DNA from: an uncultured Bacteroides sp.
GTDB lineage: Bacteria; Bacteroidota; Bacteroidia; Bacteroidales; Bacteroidaceae
Assembly: GCF_959029255.1 (NCBI RefSeq)
Contig: NZ_CAUFUE010000009.1
Location: forward strand, 88,843 to 152,842
Direction of reading: 5' to 3'
Length of the DNA: 64,000 bases
A program made the translations under genes and the position numbers. A model generated the notes under the pieces. It ran no database searches. It was not told the origin of the DNA and worked only from the letters and a program-made list of their open reading frames with translations. Positions 37,113-47,603 of this stretch are shown piece by piece. The first letter of the stretch is position 1. Every line of letters starts with the position of its first letter.

Positions 37113-38333
37113 ATGAGTATGCAGAGAAATTATTTTTCGGTCCTTTTTTACATCAAAAAGGCTAAATTGTTGAAGAACGGAGAAGCTCCTATCTGTCTGA
37201 GAATAACCGTCAATGGGAAACGTGCAGAAATTCAGGTCAAGCGTAGCGTGGAGATTGACAAGTGGAATGCCCAAAGAGAGTGTGCGATTGGTAAGGACAG
37301 AAAATATCTGGAACTTAACCACTATCTGGAAACGGTACGTACCCGCGTACTCCGTATTCATCGTGAGCTGGAACAGGATGACAAGCCTATCACTGCGGAA
37401 ATTCTGAAGAATTTATTTTATGGCGATAATCAGGCACCAAAGATGTTACTGGATGTATTTAAAGAACATAATGCCAAATACCGGGAACTTATTGGTAAGG
37501 AAGTAGTAAAGGCAACGGTACTACGCTATGAAAGGGCATCACGTTATCTCGAGGAATTCATGAAAAAAGAATATAGAGTAAATGATATGCCACTTCGTAA
37601 CATAAATCATGAATTTGTGAGCAATTTTGAGTTCTTCATTAAAACAGAGAAAAACTGTGCTCAAAATGCAGCAGTGAAATACATGAAAATTTTAAAGAAA
37701 ATTATCGCGCTGGCACTCACAAATAAATGGATGACAGATAATCCATTTAATGGAATCAAGTTTAAACAAACTCAGTCTAACAGAGAATTCCTCAGTGAAG
37801 AAGAACTCCATATTATTAAGGAGAAAAAGTTCGACATTCCTCGTTTAGAAGTAGTACGGGATATATTTGTTTTTTGTTGCCTGTCAGGATTAGCGTTTAC
37901 AGATATAAATCATCTGCGTCCTGAACATATAACAAAAGATCCTAATGGAGAAAGCTGGATTCGCAAACCTCGTGAAAAAACAAATAATATGTGCCACATA
38001 CCTCTACTCGACATTCCTGCTCTAATAGCTGAGAAGTATAAGAATCACCCTATTTGTGTTCAAAGAAATATGGTTCTTCCTGTACCGTGCAATCAGCGTA
38101 TGAACAGTTATTTGAAAGAAATTGCCGATGTATGTGGAATTACTAAAAAATTGACGACTCACATTGCAAGACATACATTTGCATGTATAGCCTTGGCAAA
38201 TAAAGTGTCAATGGAAACAATCGCCAAAATGTTAGGACATTCGGATATTCGAACAACTAAAATTTATGCAAAAGTTTTAGATACCACTGTTTCCAAGGAA
38301 ATGGAAGTGATGAAACATAAGTTTGCGATATAA
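37113..38333 (+). CDS. int: Tyrosine recombinase, integrase of the element
   Basis: 406 residues with an N-terminal arm-binding domain (about 1-90), a core-binding domain (about 100-205) and a catalytic domain containing HIARH, LGHSDI and the nucleophile motif TTKIYAK. The first catalytic arginine is missing: the usual GLRYSD box reads GLAFTD, as in other Bacteroides element integrases; CTnDOT IntDOT likewise lacks this arginine. It is encoded beside tRNA-Lys and reads into the element. It contains no in-frame TGA, in contrast to the transfer genes. Confidence 0.92.
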   Translation: MSMQRNYFSVLFYIKKAKLLKNGEAPICLRITVNGKRAEIQVKRSVEIDKWNAQRECAIGKDRKYLELNHYLETVRTRVLRIHRELEQDDKPITAEILKNLFYGDNQAPKMLLDVFKEHNAKYRELIGKEVVKATVLRYERASRYLEEFMKKEYRVNDMPLRNINHEFVSNFEFFIKTEKNCAQNAAVKYMKILKKIIALALTNKWMTDNPFNGIKFKQTQSNREFLSEEELHIIKEKKFDIPRLEVVRDIFVFCCLSGLAFTDINHLRPEHITKDPNGESWIRKPREKTNNMCHIPLLDIPALIAEKYKNHPICVQRNMVLPVPCNQRMNSYLKEIADVCGITKKLTTHIARHTFACIALANKVSMETIAKMLGHSDIRTTKIYAKVLDTTVSKEMEVMKHKFAI

Positions 38334-38358
38334 AAGCGATCCTTAGTTCGTAAAAAAT

Positions 38359-38409
38359 AATCAAACAACAAAGGATGACGTAAACCATGCCATCCTTTGT
38401 TGTTTGATT
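38359..38409. terminator. Bidirectional terminator between integrase and the long minus-strand operon
   Basis: A perfect 19-bp stem (38359-38377 with 38391-38409). On the minus strand it is followed by TTATTTTTTA, so it mainly ends the long operon that begins near 51 kb. Confidence 0.85.
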
Positions 38410-38460
38410 GTAAATCCGGTATTTGCAGGCTTACCTACAAGCGGATTGAATAACTGGTGC

Positions 38461-38706
38461 CTATCTTCTTATTCTGGCAGACTTGATTTTGGCAGGCTTG
38501 TTATATTTCTCCCAATATTGTTTAGCCTTGTCGAATCCGATCCAGTTCCGTTGGTCATCGATTCCTCTGGCAGCGAGTTGCTTTCTGACCAGCTTTTGGA
38601 TATCAATCTCTCCTTTGGCTACCTTAAACAGTAATTCGGAGGCTGTCATATTAAGCATTAAGTCCGGATTCAGTTCATCCGGTATTTCTTCTGTTTCTTT
38701 TTTCAT
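38461..38706 (-). CDS. Small conserved protein of Bacteroides conjugative elements
   Basis: 81 residues, last gene of the long operon, 11 bp after topB. The sequence GEIDIQKLVRKQLAARGID followed by WIGFDKAKQYW resembles the short proteins commonly encoded beside topB and DUF3945 genes in these elements. The C-terminus is basic (KIKSARIRR), like its neighbours. Its function is not known. Confidence 0.65.
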   Translation of the reverse strand: MKKETEEIPDELNPDLMLNMTASELLFKVAKGEIDIQKLVRKQLAARGIDDQRNWIGFDKAKQYWEKYNKPAKIKSARIRR

Positions 38707-38717
38707 AAGCCTGTGAA

Positions 38718-40802
38718 TTACTTTTTAGGTTTATTGTCTTTGAATGTAATCTCAATTTTATAATTGTCATCCATCTCCAGAGATGCCTCATACTTTTTCC
38801 CTTTCTTGCTGGTGAACTTCAGATAGCCGGTACGCTTCCCCTCCAGTAACAAGAGCATCTGATTGTCCGTCAGCTCCCTGCCGTTGAACAGCCGGAACAG
38901 GAGGAATCCGCAATCGGGATCGCTACATTTGGCCACCTTATTAAAGAGCGTGACTGTTCCTGCTCCACATTTCGGGCAGCTGCAATGCGGCAAGGAAGGA
39001 TGGTCGAGTTTCAGGGCAAGCAGTTCCTCTACGATCCGGCGGGTATAGGAGCGGATCTCTTCCGTAAAAGTTTCAGCGGATACTTCACCTGCCTCTATTT
39101 CATGTAATCCGCATTCCCATCTGCCTGTCATGCTTACGTCGGCAATCATCTTTTCCTTCACGATGCCATATACTTCCAGCCCTTTGGCGGTAGGAATCAG
39201 TGAGCGTCCGCTTCTTTCCATATAATGTCTGGCAAGCAGCAGTTCGATGATTCCGGCCCGGGTAGCCGGTGTGCCCAGACCGGAGTCCTTCATCGCCTCC
39301 CTTTCTTTTTCATCGCTCAGGTTCCTGCCGCAGCCTTCCATCGCGGCAAGCAGGCTCGCCTCAGTAAATACCGCTTGCGGCTTGGTTTTCTTTGCCAGAG
39401 TGTCGATACCCAGAACAGGCAAAAGTTCACCTTCCTGAAATTCCGGCAGAAGGCTTCCTTCCTCTTCCTCACCGGGTTCGTCATAGATGCCTCTCCATCC
39501 CGGGACCTTGATGCGGCATCCTTTTATACCGAAGACTATGCCGTTGCATTCCACCTGTACGGCAACTGTCTCTTTCACACATTTCCCGGAGAAAGCCTCC
39601 AGCATACGTCCCGCAATCATGGAATAGATGTTCTGCTCGTCAAGCGAGAGGTTCCGGGGGATATTCTCCGTTATGATCAATGCATGATGGTCGGTCATCT
39701 TGTCGTCATCCACACAGTGGCGGTTTAAAGCCCCGCTACATAGTTTTTCCGCATGCCATGCAAAACGGGGATGCTGTTCCAACAGGGCGATAAGGGAAGG
39801 AATCTGCTCAAAGATATCCTCAGTAATATAGTTACATCCGGTACGGGGGTAAGAAATGTAACCGGATTCATACAGCTTTTGGGCAATGTTCAGTGTCTGT
39901 TCCGCAGTCAGCCCGAGTCTGGTATTGGCATTCCGCTGCAGGGAGGTTAAGTCGTAAAGCAACGGAGCCTCTTCCACTACTTCTTTCTTTTCCACTTTTA
40001 CCACTTTGGCTGTTTTCTCCTCATAGACCTTTTTACGGGCTGTATCGAGTATGGCCGGTGTATCATACTTTTCGTCACAGGTCAGGACAAGTTCCTCCCC
40101 CGCTTTTATCGTGCGCAGTTGCAGCATGTAATAGGGTTTGGCTACAAAATCCCTATTATCCAAGTAACGGCGGCATACCATGGCAAGTGTAGGTGTCTGT
40201 ACCCTTCCGAGGGAATAGTTGCTTTTGCCGGCGGCCATGCCTAAAGCGAGACTTGCATTAATACCCACAATCCAGTCCGATTCTCTCCGGGCTTTTGCAG
40301 CACGGTACAGGTTATCATACTCCCTGTTCGGTTTGAGGTTTCCGAACCCTTCCCGGATGGCTTTTTCCGTCATGGACGAAATCCACAGACGTCCGGCTTC
40401 CTTGTGGTATCCTAGGTATTCGAATACATATTCCCCAATGAGCTGCCCTTCGCGACCGGCGTCCGTACACAGGATAACCTCACCGGCCTGTTCCAACAGT
40501 TTGCGGATTATTTCCAATTGTTTTAAAGCGACCGGATCGGTCTTGTACCCTTCTTCGGTCTTGACCTGACGGACAACGAGTTTGAACGGATCGGGAATAA
40601 TCGGCAGCATGTCTTTTCCGGCACGCAGGATGCCATATTCGGCAGGCAGGGCCAGTGCCAGCAGATGGCCGTAAGTTCACGTCACGGCATAACCGTTGCC
40701 ACTCAGGTATCCTTCCTGTTTTTCGGTTGCGCCCAGAACCCGGGCAATACTACGCGCCACGGATGGCTTCTCACAAATGCAAATCGTGTTGTTCTTTTTC
40801 AT
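38718..40802 (-). CDS. topB: DNA topoisomerase III (TopB type), with in-frame TGA at codon 42
   Basis: The frame starts at the ATG at 40800-40802 with MKKNNTICICEKPSVARSIA, the Toprim beginning, and gives 694 residues if codon 42 (TGA, 40677-40679) is read. The TGA replaces the tryptophan of the conserved AVTWTYGHLL. Downstream are EVILCTDAGREGQLIGEYVF, the active-site tyrosine region ESGYISYPRTGCNYI and a C-terminal zinc ribbon (CSCPKCGAG; CSDPDC). Topoisomerase III decatenates single-stranded or nicked DNA; the related Exc of CTnDOT is needed for excision. An ATG at codon 65 would give only a partial Toprim domain. Without read-through the enzyme is dead. Confidence 0.88.
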
Positions 40803-40810
40803 GTGAATGA

Positions 40811-41692
40811 CTATTTAATTTTTATACTATTTGCTTTCCCTTTGCGGGAACGCTGTTGTTTCTTTGCTTCCTTGATCCTGGGTGCCTTCTCTTTTTTTTC
40901 CGATACCCTGATCGTTTCAGAAGGGGTAATAGCCGTAGGAGTTTCTTTTTGCGGAAAACGGCTGATAAGCTCCATAGAGATTCCTTCCGGTGTGAGGTTC
41001 AGTCTTACATGGTCTGACGGACAGAGGAACCTGCTCCCGTTCTGCCTGGTCGCCAGCTCATACGTGACCGCCTCCCTTCCTTGAAGGATACTTTCATAGT
41101 TCTGGTAAGGAAGATTCGAAGGGGACACTCCGTTCTGTTGGAGCATCCCACAGATATCATCGGGACTTAACTGTCCGAACTTTCTCTCAAAGGGGGAAGA
41201 CAGGATGTACCGGTAGGCAGCCAGCAACATGCGTTCATGTTTCATGTCCGGGCATCCGTTATATCCTTCCAGACTTTTTATCTGCTTTTCAATGCCGTTT
41301 AGCATTTTAAAAGTCTCCCTGTCTTTGGCATTTAATGATATTCTTCCGATACCAGTCAGTTCCCTGTTGATATCGTTGATCGTTGTCATCTCCCATTTAT
41401 TTATCAGGTGGTTACGATTCATCCGGTAATCATCCCGAAGGATGGAAAACGGATTTTTGGTCTGTAAGAGCAAACCGATTCGTTTTCTCCAGGAAGGTGC
41501 GTGCAGGTTGGACGCACTCCACCGGATGAGATTAAAACGGTAGGCATCCTGAAACTTGCGGATCGGATTCCTATAGGTAAACAAGTCTGTGAGTGTCTTT
41601 AGGAATGCCATCCTTCCTGCCGCTCTTCTGCCACCCGGAACTTTTTCTCCGGCGGCATAAATCGTGGGGCTGTCTAATCTGTCCATATTCAT
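40811..41692 (-). CDS. Unrecognised element protein with basic C-terminus
   Basis: 293 residues, no export signal or known catalytic motif. The start codon overlaps the end of the upstream gene at 41692, suggesting coupled translation. The N-terminal half is rich in arginine and tryptophan (FNLIRWSASNLHAPSWRKR); the C-terminal 40 residues are lysine-rich and end KANSIKIK. It lacks the module shared by the next upstream paralogs. Function unknown. Confidence 0.6.
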   Translation of the reverse strand: MNMDRLDSPTIYAAGEKVPGGRRAAGRMAFLKTLTDLFTYRNPIRKFQDAYRFNLIRWSASNLHAPSWRKRIGLLLQTKNPFSILRDDYRMNRNHLINKWEMTTINDINRELTGIGRISLNAKDRETFKMLNGIEKQIKSLEGYNGCPDMKHERMLLAAYRYILSSPFERKFGQLSPDDICGMLQQNGVSPSNLPYQNYESILQGREAVTYELATRQNGSRFLCPSDHVRLNLTPEGISMELISRFPQKETPTAITPSETIRVSEKKEKAPRIKEAKKQQRSRKGKANSIKIK

Positions 41693-42918
41693 TACAATTT
41701 AGGCTTTGCCTGTTTTTTACGGGGAGCGGCCTTTACCGTTCCTCCAGGTTGCTTCTCTTTTGGGGAACTCATTTTCTTTCTCTTTTCAGCCGCAGAGGTC
41801 CGGATCGGTTCCTCATTCAGTCCGTTCGATACATCAGGTACGGTGACCGCCGGTGGCACCGGACGATATTCCTTGCGGATATCTTCCATGTTTAAGAGAG
41901 TCTGTGCCAGGAGCCTGGCTGCGGTCTGCAGTTCCTCCATCTTCTTTTCAAAAGGATAGTTCCTTTCGGCATCCCTCTGCCGGGTGATTTCACGGATATC
42001 CTTTTCAATGGGGGCGAATTCCTTCCTGTATGCAAACGACTCGTCCGCCGATAGATGGGTGTATCCTCTGTCAGCTATATCCTGAAGGGTCATGACATTC
42101 CAGTTATGTGTGGATAGTTCCAGTGAGTTGGCCGTGATAAAGCGGTCGAGATTTTCTCCTTTGGGACGCATATCAAACGTAACCGATGGCAGGTAGTTTT
42201 TCAGGATATCTATTCCGGCATGTGAGAGGGGGATTGTATTTCGTGCGTCTTTCGACAATTCCAGCAATTTCCGGGAGCCGCTTTCTATCCGATAAATACG
42301 GAGGGCTTCCATGCCTTGCAGGGATCGCGAGAAGAAATGGTCGGCCAGTGTCTGCAGATAATTCTGAAAGTCCCGTCCACCGGACAATCCGTCTCCAAAG
42401 ACTCTGGCTCCCCGGGGTGTTTCTGTAATGGTGAAAAAGAGCTTTGCCGGTTTTCCGGCGGCAATCCGTTCCATCGCTTCCTCGTGGGCCGCAAAATGTT
42501 GATAGCAGGGCGAATGGTCCAGTCCCTGAAGATTTTCTTTGCTTACTTCCATCTTATGTGCCTCCAGATAAACCGCTTTTCTTAACGGAACCGTATTCTC
42601 ATCCGTTATTCCTCCGTGCGAGGCGATAAACCGCAGGGCTTCCGCAGATTCTTTCCCGGACATGGTATCCATAGGAGGGATATCTTTCGCCGGAATACCC
42701 TCAAAACGTAACAACAGGTTATCCGGTATGAAATCCTTGTCCATCGCTATACGGGCGGTAAGATTCAGAAATGACGGATAAGATACCGTATCGAAGGGGA
42801 CATAGGATACTTCTGTGAAAGAATTGATCCGGTTGTCCGGCTGCAATTCTATAAACAGACTTTTCAGGTCTGTTTTAGAAGATAATGTTTTCTTTATTTT
42901 TTCCATCCATGCAGGCAT
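41692..42918 (-). CDS. Element paralog family member 1
   Basis: 408 residues, not recognised. A central module (ITETPRGARVFGDGLSGGRD; YLQTLADHFFSRSL; MEALRIYRIE) is shared in degenerate form with the products at 42931, 44723, 46151, 47604 and 48424. A coiled-coil-like segment follows (KKMEELQTAARLLAQTLLNM). The C-terminus is basic (RKKQAKPKL). It is in the long operon between topB and the DUF3945 gene. The context suggests a transfer-associated DNA or protein function; nothing more can be said. Confidence 0.6.
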   Translation of the reverse strand: MPAWMEKIKKTLSSKTDLKSLFIELQPDNRINSFTEVSYVPFDTVSYPSFLNLTARIAMDKDFIPDNLLLRFEGIPAKDIPPMDTMSGKESAEALRFIASHGGITDENTVPLRKAVYLEAHKMEVSKENLQGLDHSPCYQHFAAHEEAMERIAAGKPAKLFFTITETPRGARVFGDGLSGGRDFQNYLQTLADHFFSRSLQGMEALRIYRIESGSRKLLELSKDARNTIPLSHAGIDILKNYLPSVTFDMRPKGENLDRFITANSLELSTHNWNVMTLQDIADRGYTHLSADESFAYRKEFAPIEKDIREITRQRDAERNYPFEKKMEELQTAARLLAQTLLNMEDIRKEYRPVPPAVTVPDVSNGLNEEPIRTSAAEKRKKMSSPKEKQPGGTVKAAPRKKQAKPKL

Positions 42919-42930
42919 GACTGTTTCTTT

Positions 42931-44703
42931 TTAAAGACGTGGTTTACGTGCTGTTCTTTTCTCTGAAGCGTTTCTTGCTGCTTTTTGTCCGGGGGCCGGT
43001 CCGGTCAGTTGCAAAGGAGGACAGGTAACTCCATAGCGCTCCTTGAGCAGCTTGTCTGCCAAATGTTGCTGCTTGTTCTGGACGGTATAGAAATCCTTAT
43101 TGCCGTATCCCTTTCGGGATTGCAGCCTTGCCATTTCCCTGTCCACCTCCCGAAAGTCATTCTTATACGGGAAGCGGTCGTATTCCGTATTGGTTCTGAA
43201 ATCAGCCGGTAGTCCGTATTCCCGGATAAAAAGCAGGTCGGACACATGCTTGTTCACCGAGGATATATCCAGATGATAGTCTTGCGTAAAATTACCGAAA
43301 GCATGATAGGTCGCCTCAAGCGGATAACCGCCTTTAGTCAACGCCTCCGATTGCAGGATGGGATATAGCGGCATCTTTTCAAGCTGCATGAACGTTGGGG
43401 AAGATCTGAAAAACTCCAGATGTTTCCGCATATATTCCGTCGTACTCCGGTTGGGATTTGAGATGTAAAACTCCCGGACCCTTTGCAGTGACCGGACAGA
43501 TGGAGTGAAGAATCCGTCGGCCAGATACTGCAGATAGAACCGTTTGTATTTCGCTCCCTCATCCGTAACCGGCAGATAGACGGCTCCTTTGGAAGTCTGC
43601 AGGGATATGACCGGTTCGGCCTCTTTCATCCGACTTTCGTTTGAGAACAGTTCATAATCCCGCTTCAGGATATAGTCCGCTTTCTCTTCAATCGTTTTCT
43701 TGATACGGTTTTGTTCGTTCCGGTCCTCTTGCGGGACCTTCTTCAGCTTATCCGGAAGATCGTCAAAAGAGTTTTTATAAACGAAGGGAATGTAGTTCGT
43801 CGATCGTTCCATGCCATAGATTCCACCGGTCTCTCTTAGGGAAAGCAACCGGAGAATATGGGTATTGACCACATCGGTGGTCAGGCCATAAGACGAGGTG
43901 AACTGTCGGAAAGCGTCGAACGTCGGTTCTATACGGTGGCTTCTGTCCATCCTGGTTAGCCTTAGAATAGAAGCATCCAGATATTGTGCCTTGTCGGGCA
44001 GGAAGAATCCGCTATATAGGGAGAAGGCATTGGGAGCGTTTTGGAAAGACTGCAACACGTCCTTTCCGGGATGGTCCATTTTATAGAGGTTGACATATTC
44101 GAGAGATTGTCCTTCGGGTGTGAAGAACCGGTTTGCCAGATGCTGGGTATAAGCCTTGCAGCATTCCTTTCCATAACCGGAATACTCGAACAGCAGCACG
44201 CCTTTGGCTGTTTCCACTGCGGTCAGTGTCCGGGACGGATCGTCGTTACAAACATCCTGCGCCTGCGAGAATGCCTTGATTCCCGGCTGTGCATGCAGGT
44301 AGTCGGCCAGTTTGCTCGTCACCAGTAACGGCAGGTACTTTTCCTCATCCCTTCCGTAAATATACTCCATTGCCCTTAATGAGACGTCATTTTGTATATT
44401 CCCCTTGTTCTCCCGGATGAATTCCTGTACCCGGCTATTATCCTCATCGAACCGGCGGATGTTGTCCGGGCACCGTACTCCTTCGGGGAACTCGTATCTG
44501 ACAAGTTGCAGATCAGGCAGGTAGTTTTCAAGGAGAGCCGGCTTATAGAGCTCATGTTGTTTACGGAGAAACCAGATGAATCGCTCTTCCGCCATTCACG
44601 GTTCTTTCTGTGGCGTCAGGTGTATCTCTAACTGTCGGGGTTGTCCTTTTTCATCCTGGGCAACCAAAAAACTAAGGATAAGTTCGGAATCTTTCTGTCT
44701 CAT
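42931..44703 (-). CDS. Element paralog family member 2, with two copies of the module and a TGA at codon 36
   Basis: The frame runs from the ATG at 44701-44703 as MRQKDSELILSFLVAQDEK to a TGA at codon 36 (44596-44598), then continues without interruption to TAA at 42931: 590 residues if read through. Tryptophan would fit (QKEP-W-MAEERFIWFLR). An ATG directly follows the TGA, so an ordinary 554-residue gene preceded by a short frame is a real alternative. The shared module occurs twice: AVETAKGVLLFEYSG with YTQHLANRFFTPEG, and SLQTSKGAVYLPVTDEG with YLQYLADGFFTPSV. The C-terminus is basic (KRTARKPRL). Confidence 0.6.
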
Positions 44704-44722
44704 AAGTCTTCTACTATTAAAT

Positions 44723-45808
44723 TTATAATTTAATTTTATTATTTGTTTTTTTCTTCTTTTCCTGTTTGGGACTTTCATAGCCTCTTACCTCATACTGGGT
44801 TTGCAGGATTCTTTTGGCGGTATCCCTTGCTACATCATGGAGCGTATTTTTCAGGAATTGATGCGTAGGCTCGTGTACAAATGAATTTTGTAACTTATTT
44901 AAAATCCCGTCAAAGCTGTTTTTATGGGAAAATCCGGGATGCTCTTTGTATCGGTAGTCAATAAGACCGTTTTTACAAATATCATCCAGAAGGGCGATAT
45001 TTAAATTCTTATGTGATTCTTCCAGACCGAATGTTTTGACAAAAGATCTGTAATTTTCCCTGTCCGGAATCATTGTACATTTGATTGCCGGGGAAATGCC
45101 TTCCATGATCCGGTTATCCAGAAAGTGTGCTTTGGAAGGGATAAACTGATGCGGGTTATCTGCCGAAAACATCGATGCGCACTGTCGGGATTCCTCTACC
45201 AAATCCGGGTTGGATGTACCGAAATAGTACATCTGTAAGGACTCGAGATCCTTAAAATCCGGGGAAAAATAACGGTTTGCCATATCTTGCAGATAATCCG
45301 CCACACATCGGAGTCCCCTGCCTGAATCATTGAACAGCAATACTCCCTTATCTGTTTGGATAGCGGTTACAGTCCTTGCGGCTATGTCCTTTTCTCTTTC
45401 CGTATGGTACTGCTCATAAGCAGTCACTGTTTGCTGTAATTTCGGCTCATGACGCATGAGGTCCATCCAGCTTTCCATGTCGCTCAACTGTTCGAGTTCT
45501 CCGGGATGATTCTCATAGACGAAAGTAAGCTGTCTGAGTGGAATGGTAGCCAGCTTGTCCGTCAAATTACGGTTAACAAGACTTTCCAAAAAATTGGCGG
45601 TCTTACCTTCCGACGGTTTTACATTGAAAGGTTTGTAATAGATCGTTTCGTTGGGGACATAGGCTCCTGCCAATGCCAGTTGCGCCTGCTGGCATAGATA
45701 TTTTCCGCATAACAAGTCCGTGCTGATATTATTTTCTGTAATGACCCGGTAGTTGACCAGACGTTTTTGGTCATCCACATTAAACATGATCATATCTGTA
45801 TTTTCCAT
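44723..45808 (-). CDS. Element paralog family member 3
   Basis: 361 residues. The module is AIQTDKGVLLFNDSGRG with YLQDMANRYFSPDF and LESLQMYYFG, followed near the C-terminus by RILQTQYEVRGYESP, which corresponds to the DVRGHRSLE motif of other members. The tail is basic (KKKKTNNKIKL). It is intact, without TGA. The protein is not recognised and has no export signal. Confidence 0.6.
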   Translation of the reverse strand: MENTDMIMFNVDDQKRLVNYRVITENNISTDLLCGKYLCQQAQLALAGAYVPNETIYYKPFNVKPSEGKTANFLESLVNRNLTDKLATIPLRQLTFVYENHPGELEQLSDMESWMDLMRHEPKLQQTVTAYEQYHTEREKDIAARTVTAIQTDKGVLLFNDSGRGLRCVADYLQDMANRYFSPDFKDLESLQMYYFGTSNPDLVEESRQCASMFSADNPHQFIPSKAHFLDNRIMEGISPAIKCTMIPDRENYRSFVKTFGLEESHKNLNIALLDDICKNGLIDYRYKEHPGFSHKNSFDGILNKLQNSFVHEPTHQFLKNTLHDVARDTAKRILQTQYEVRGYESPKQEKKKKTNNKIKL

Positions 45809-45835
45809 AAACTTGAGATAATTTACAATAAATAA

Positions 45836-46144
45836 CTAAGAGAGTTTATGTCTTTTCGGCAAAACGGAGGCTTTTTCCTTTTTTATTTTCTGCTCCATTT
45901 TCTGTTTCTCTTCCAAGTCTATGGCCCAGGGGAAACAGGACATGATCCCGTCCGGACAGCAAAGAGCGACTCTGGATTGCTTCATGGATTCTTCATCCAG
46001 CTTAATGAAAACATAGTAGTCCATTTCTCCCTTGCCGGTCTCCTGAATATCTATCACACGTCCCCTGTACGGGGTGGAGACCGGCTCTTCGGGATCATTC
46101 TCTACAATCTGTGCTCCGATATATATTTTCTTTTTAGGTATCAT
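45836..46144 (-). CDS. Small hypothetical element protein
   Basis: 102 residues between two paralogs in the same operon. Beta-rich start (IYIGAQIVENDPEEPV; RGRVIDIQETGKGE), followed by a lysine-rich C-terminus (KKEKASVLPKRHKLS). No known domain. The short spacing (6 bp to the upstream gene) and operon position support a real gene. Confidence 0.55.
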   Translation of the reverse strand: MIPKKKIYIGAQIVENDPEEPVSTPYRGRVIDIQETGKGEMDYYVFIKLDEESMKQSRVALCCPDGIMSCFPWAIDLEEKQKMEQKIKKEKASVLPKRHKLS

Positions 46145-46150
46145 ATCGTT

Positions 46151-47599
46151 TTATTTTATACGGTTATTACTACGTTTATTTTTAGTCTCTGTCTTTTTAA
46201 CGGTTTTCTTTTCCTCCGGTAGCGGATAGAGCAGTCCGTCCTTCATCATATAGGTTTTGACATTGAAAGGCTTGGAAGAGTGTTCAATCCTACCTTTATC
46301 AAAGTTGGCCTTGCAATACAACAGATGCCTTGTCACGTACGTGTTATTTTCGGGAATATACAGCGCATATCCTGATGCCAGTGCCGACTTTTGTATCCCG
46401 TTCAGTTTTTGGCTTCCGACAGTGAAAACGAAGGCGGGGTCATTCAGCATTTTCTCAAGAGAACGATGGCCTCTTACATCGAAATCCCTCTTTAGGATTC
46501 CATCGGCGGCTTTACGGATTTCAAGAGAGGCTTGCCTGAACTTGTCCGCATCAAAATCGCCGGGTGCTCTGACTTGGGTGATTTTTTCCAGCTTTTCCGC
46601 ATACGGCAGCAGTTCACCGGAATAGGTAAAGGGCTGTTCATGGATATTCATGTAACCGTTTTGCATGACAGTCAGCAGCCGGTAGATATCATGGTTCTTC
46701 CGGCTGACAGCGATACGCGTATCCTTGTTGAGATTCCAGTCGGTGGCAAATTTTATAAATGCCCCGGCTGTCGCTTCCATTGAATGATAGTATACCGGTT
46801 CCAGCCGGTCAGTGAATCTTTCGGGCAGTTCTCCAAGACCGATATAGGATGCCGGATAGAAATCGAAGGAATAGTCCAGTTCCAGCGGTTTGCATGGCTT
46901 GAAGGATGCGTCTATGAGGGGTACCAGTTTGTCATCGACGGACATGCAGTCATATACGGCCAGATGACCGGCATCGTAATGGGGATCGAAGTAATGGTCT
47001 GTAATATGCCGGATACATTCCCTGAAACCGTTTCTGCCGATCTCATTGCCGGAGAAGACAAGGTATCCGAAATCATTTTCCACCACTTTTAAAGGAAACT
47101 CATACCGGGGCTGGCATCGGTACAATGTGCGCTTCTCCTGCTGCTGCAGACGAAAATCCAGGTATGCGGATTCCTGCATGAGGTATCTTTTGAGTATGCT
47201 GCAATCCGGTTCACCTTTGTGCCTGTAACCATAGACAGCGTCATGGAGGGAGATCCGTCTGACCGGAGGCAGACAGTGTTCCTGGAAAAACGGTAGCAGT
47301 ACCTTGCTGATATATTCCCCGAAAGGGACATGGGGATCAACCGGGGGAATATGTTTCATTGTGAAGAGATCGTACCGGAGCAGTTCTACGTCAGGGATGT
47401 AGGGGCAGCATTCCGCTTCTTCGATATTGTCAAGAAGAAACTGCCGGAACCGGTCGTCTGCGTTTCCTTCCTGAACAAACGTGAGGGTATTCAGCGGCTG
47501 TTGGGGAGTATAATGGTGATAACGGTCTATACCGACGAAGATGCTCCCCGGCTTGTCGGGATCGAAGAATGGATGTTCCTGTTGGCTTTTCTTATTCAT
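46151..47599 (-). CDS. Element paralog family member 4
   Basis: 482 residues. The module reads VVENDFGYLVFSGNEIGRNG, HITDHYFDPHYD, LAVYDCMSVDDKLVPLIDAS; a C-terminal motif ILKRDFDVRGHRSLEKMLND follows, present in members 3-6. An additional domain lies after it (ALASGYALYIPENNTYVTR), with corresponding segments in members at 47604 and 48424. Basic tail KNKRSNNRIK. It is 4 bp from the upstream gene. Function unknown. Confidence 0.6.
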   Translation of the reverse strand: MNKKSQQEHPFFDPDKPGSIFVGIDRYHHYTPQQPLNTLTFVQEGNADDRFRQFLLDNIEEAECCPYIPDVELLRYDLFTMKHIPPVDPHVPFGEYISKVLLPFFQEHCLPPVRRISLHDAVYGYRHKGEPDCSILKRYLMQESAYLDFRLQQQEKRTLYRCQPRYEFPLKVVENDFGYLVFSGNEIGRNGFRECIRHITDHYFDPHYDAGHLAVYDCMSVDDKLVPLIDASFKPCKPLELDYSFDFYPASYIGLGELPERFTDRLEPVYYHSMEATAGAFIKFATDWNLNKDTRIAVSRKNHDIYRLLTVMQNGYMNIHEQPFTYSGELLPYAEKLEKITQVRAPGDFDADKFRQASLEIRKAADGILKRDFDVRGHRSLEKMLNDPAFVFTVGSQKLNGIQKSALASGYALYIPENNTYVTRHLLYCKANFDKGRIEHSSKPFNVKTYMMKDGLLYPLPEEKKTVKKTETKNKRSNNRIK

Positions 47600-47603
47600 T
47601 TTC

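Noticed and set aside
38439..38447. Nine-base match CAAGCGGAT to the 3' end of tRNA-Lys, considered as a second attachment site
   Set aside because: Too short and without flanking identity; a match of this length is not rare in 25 kb, and it would leave only the integrase inside the element.
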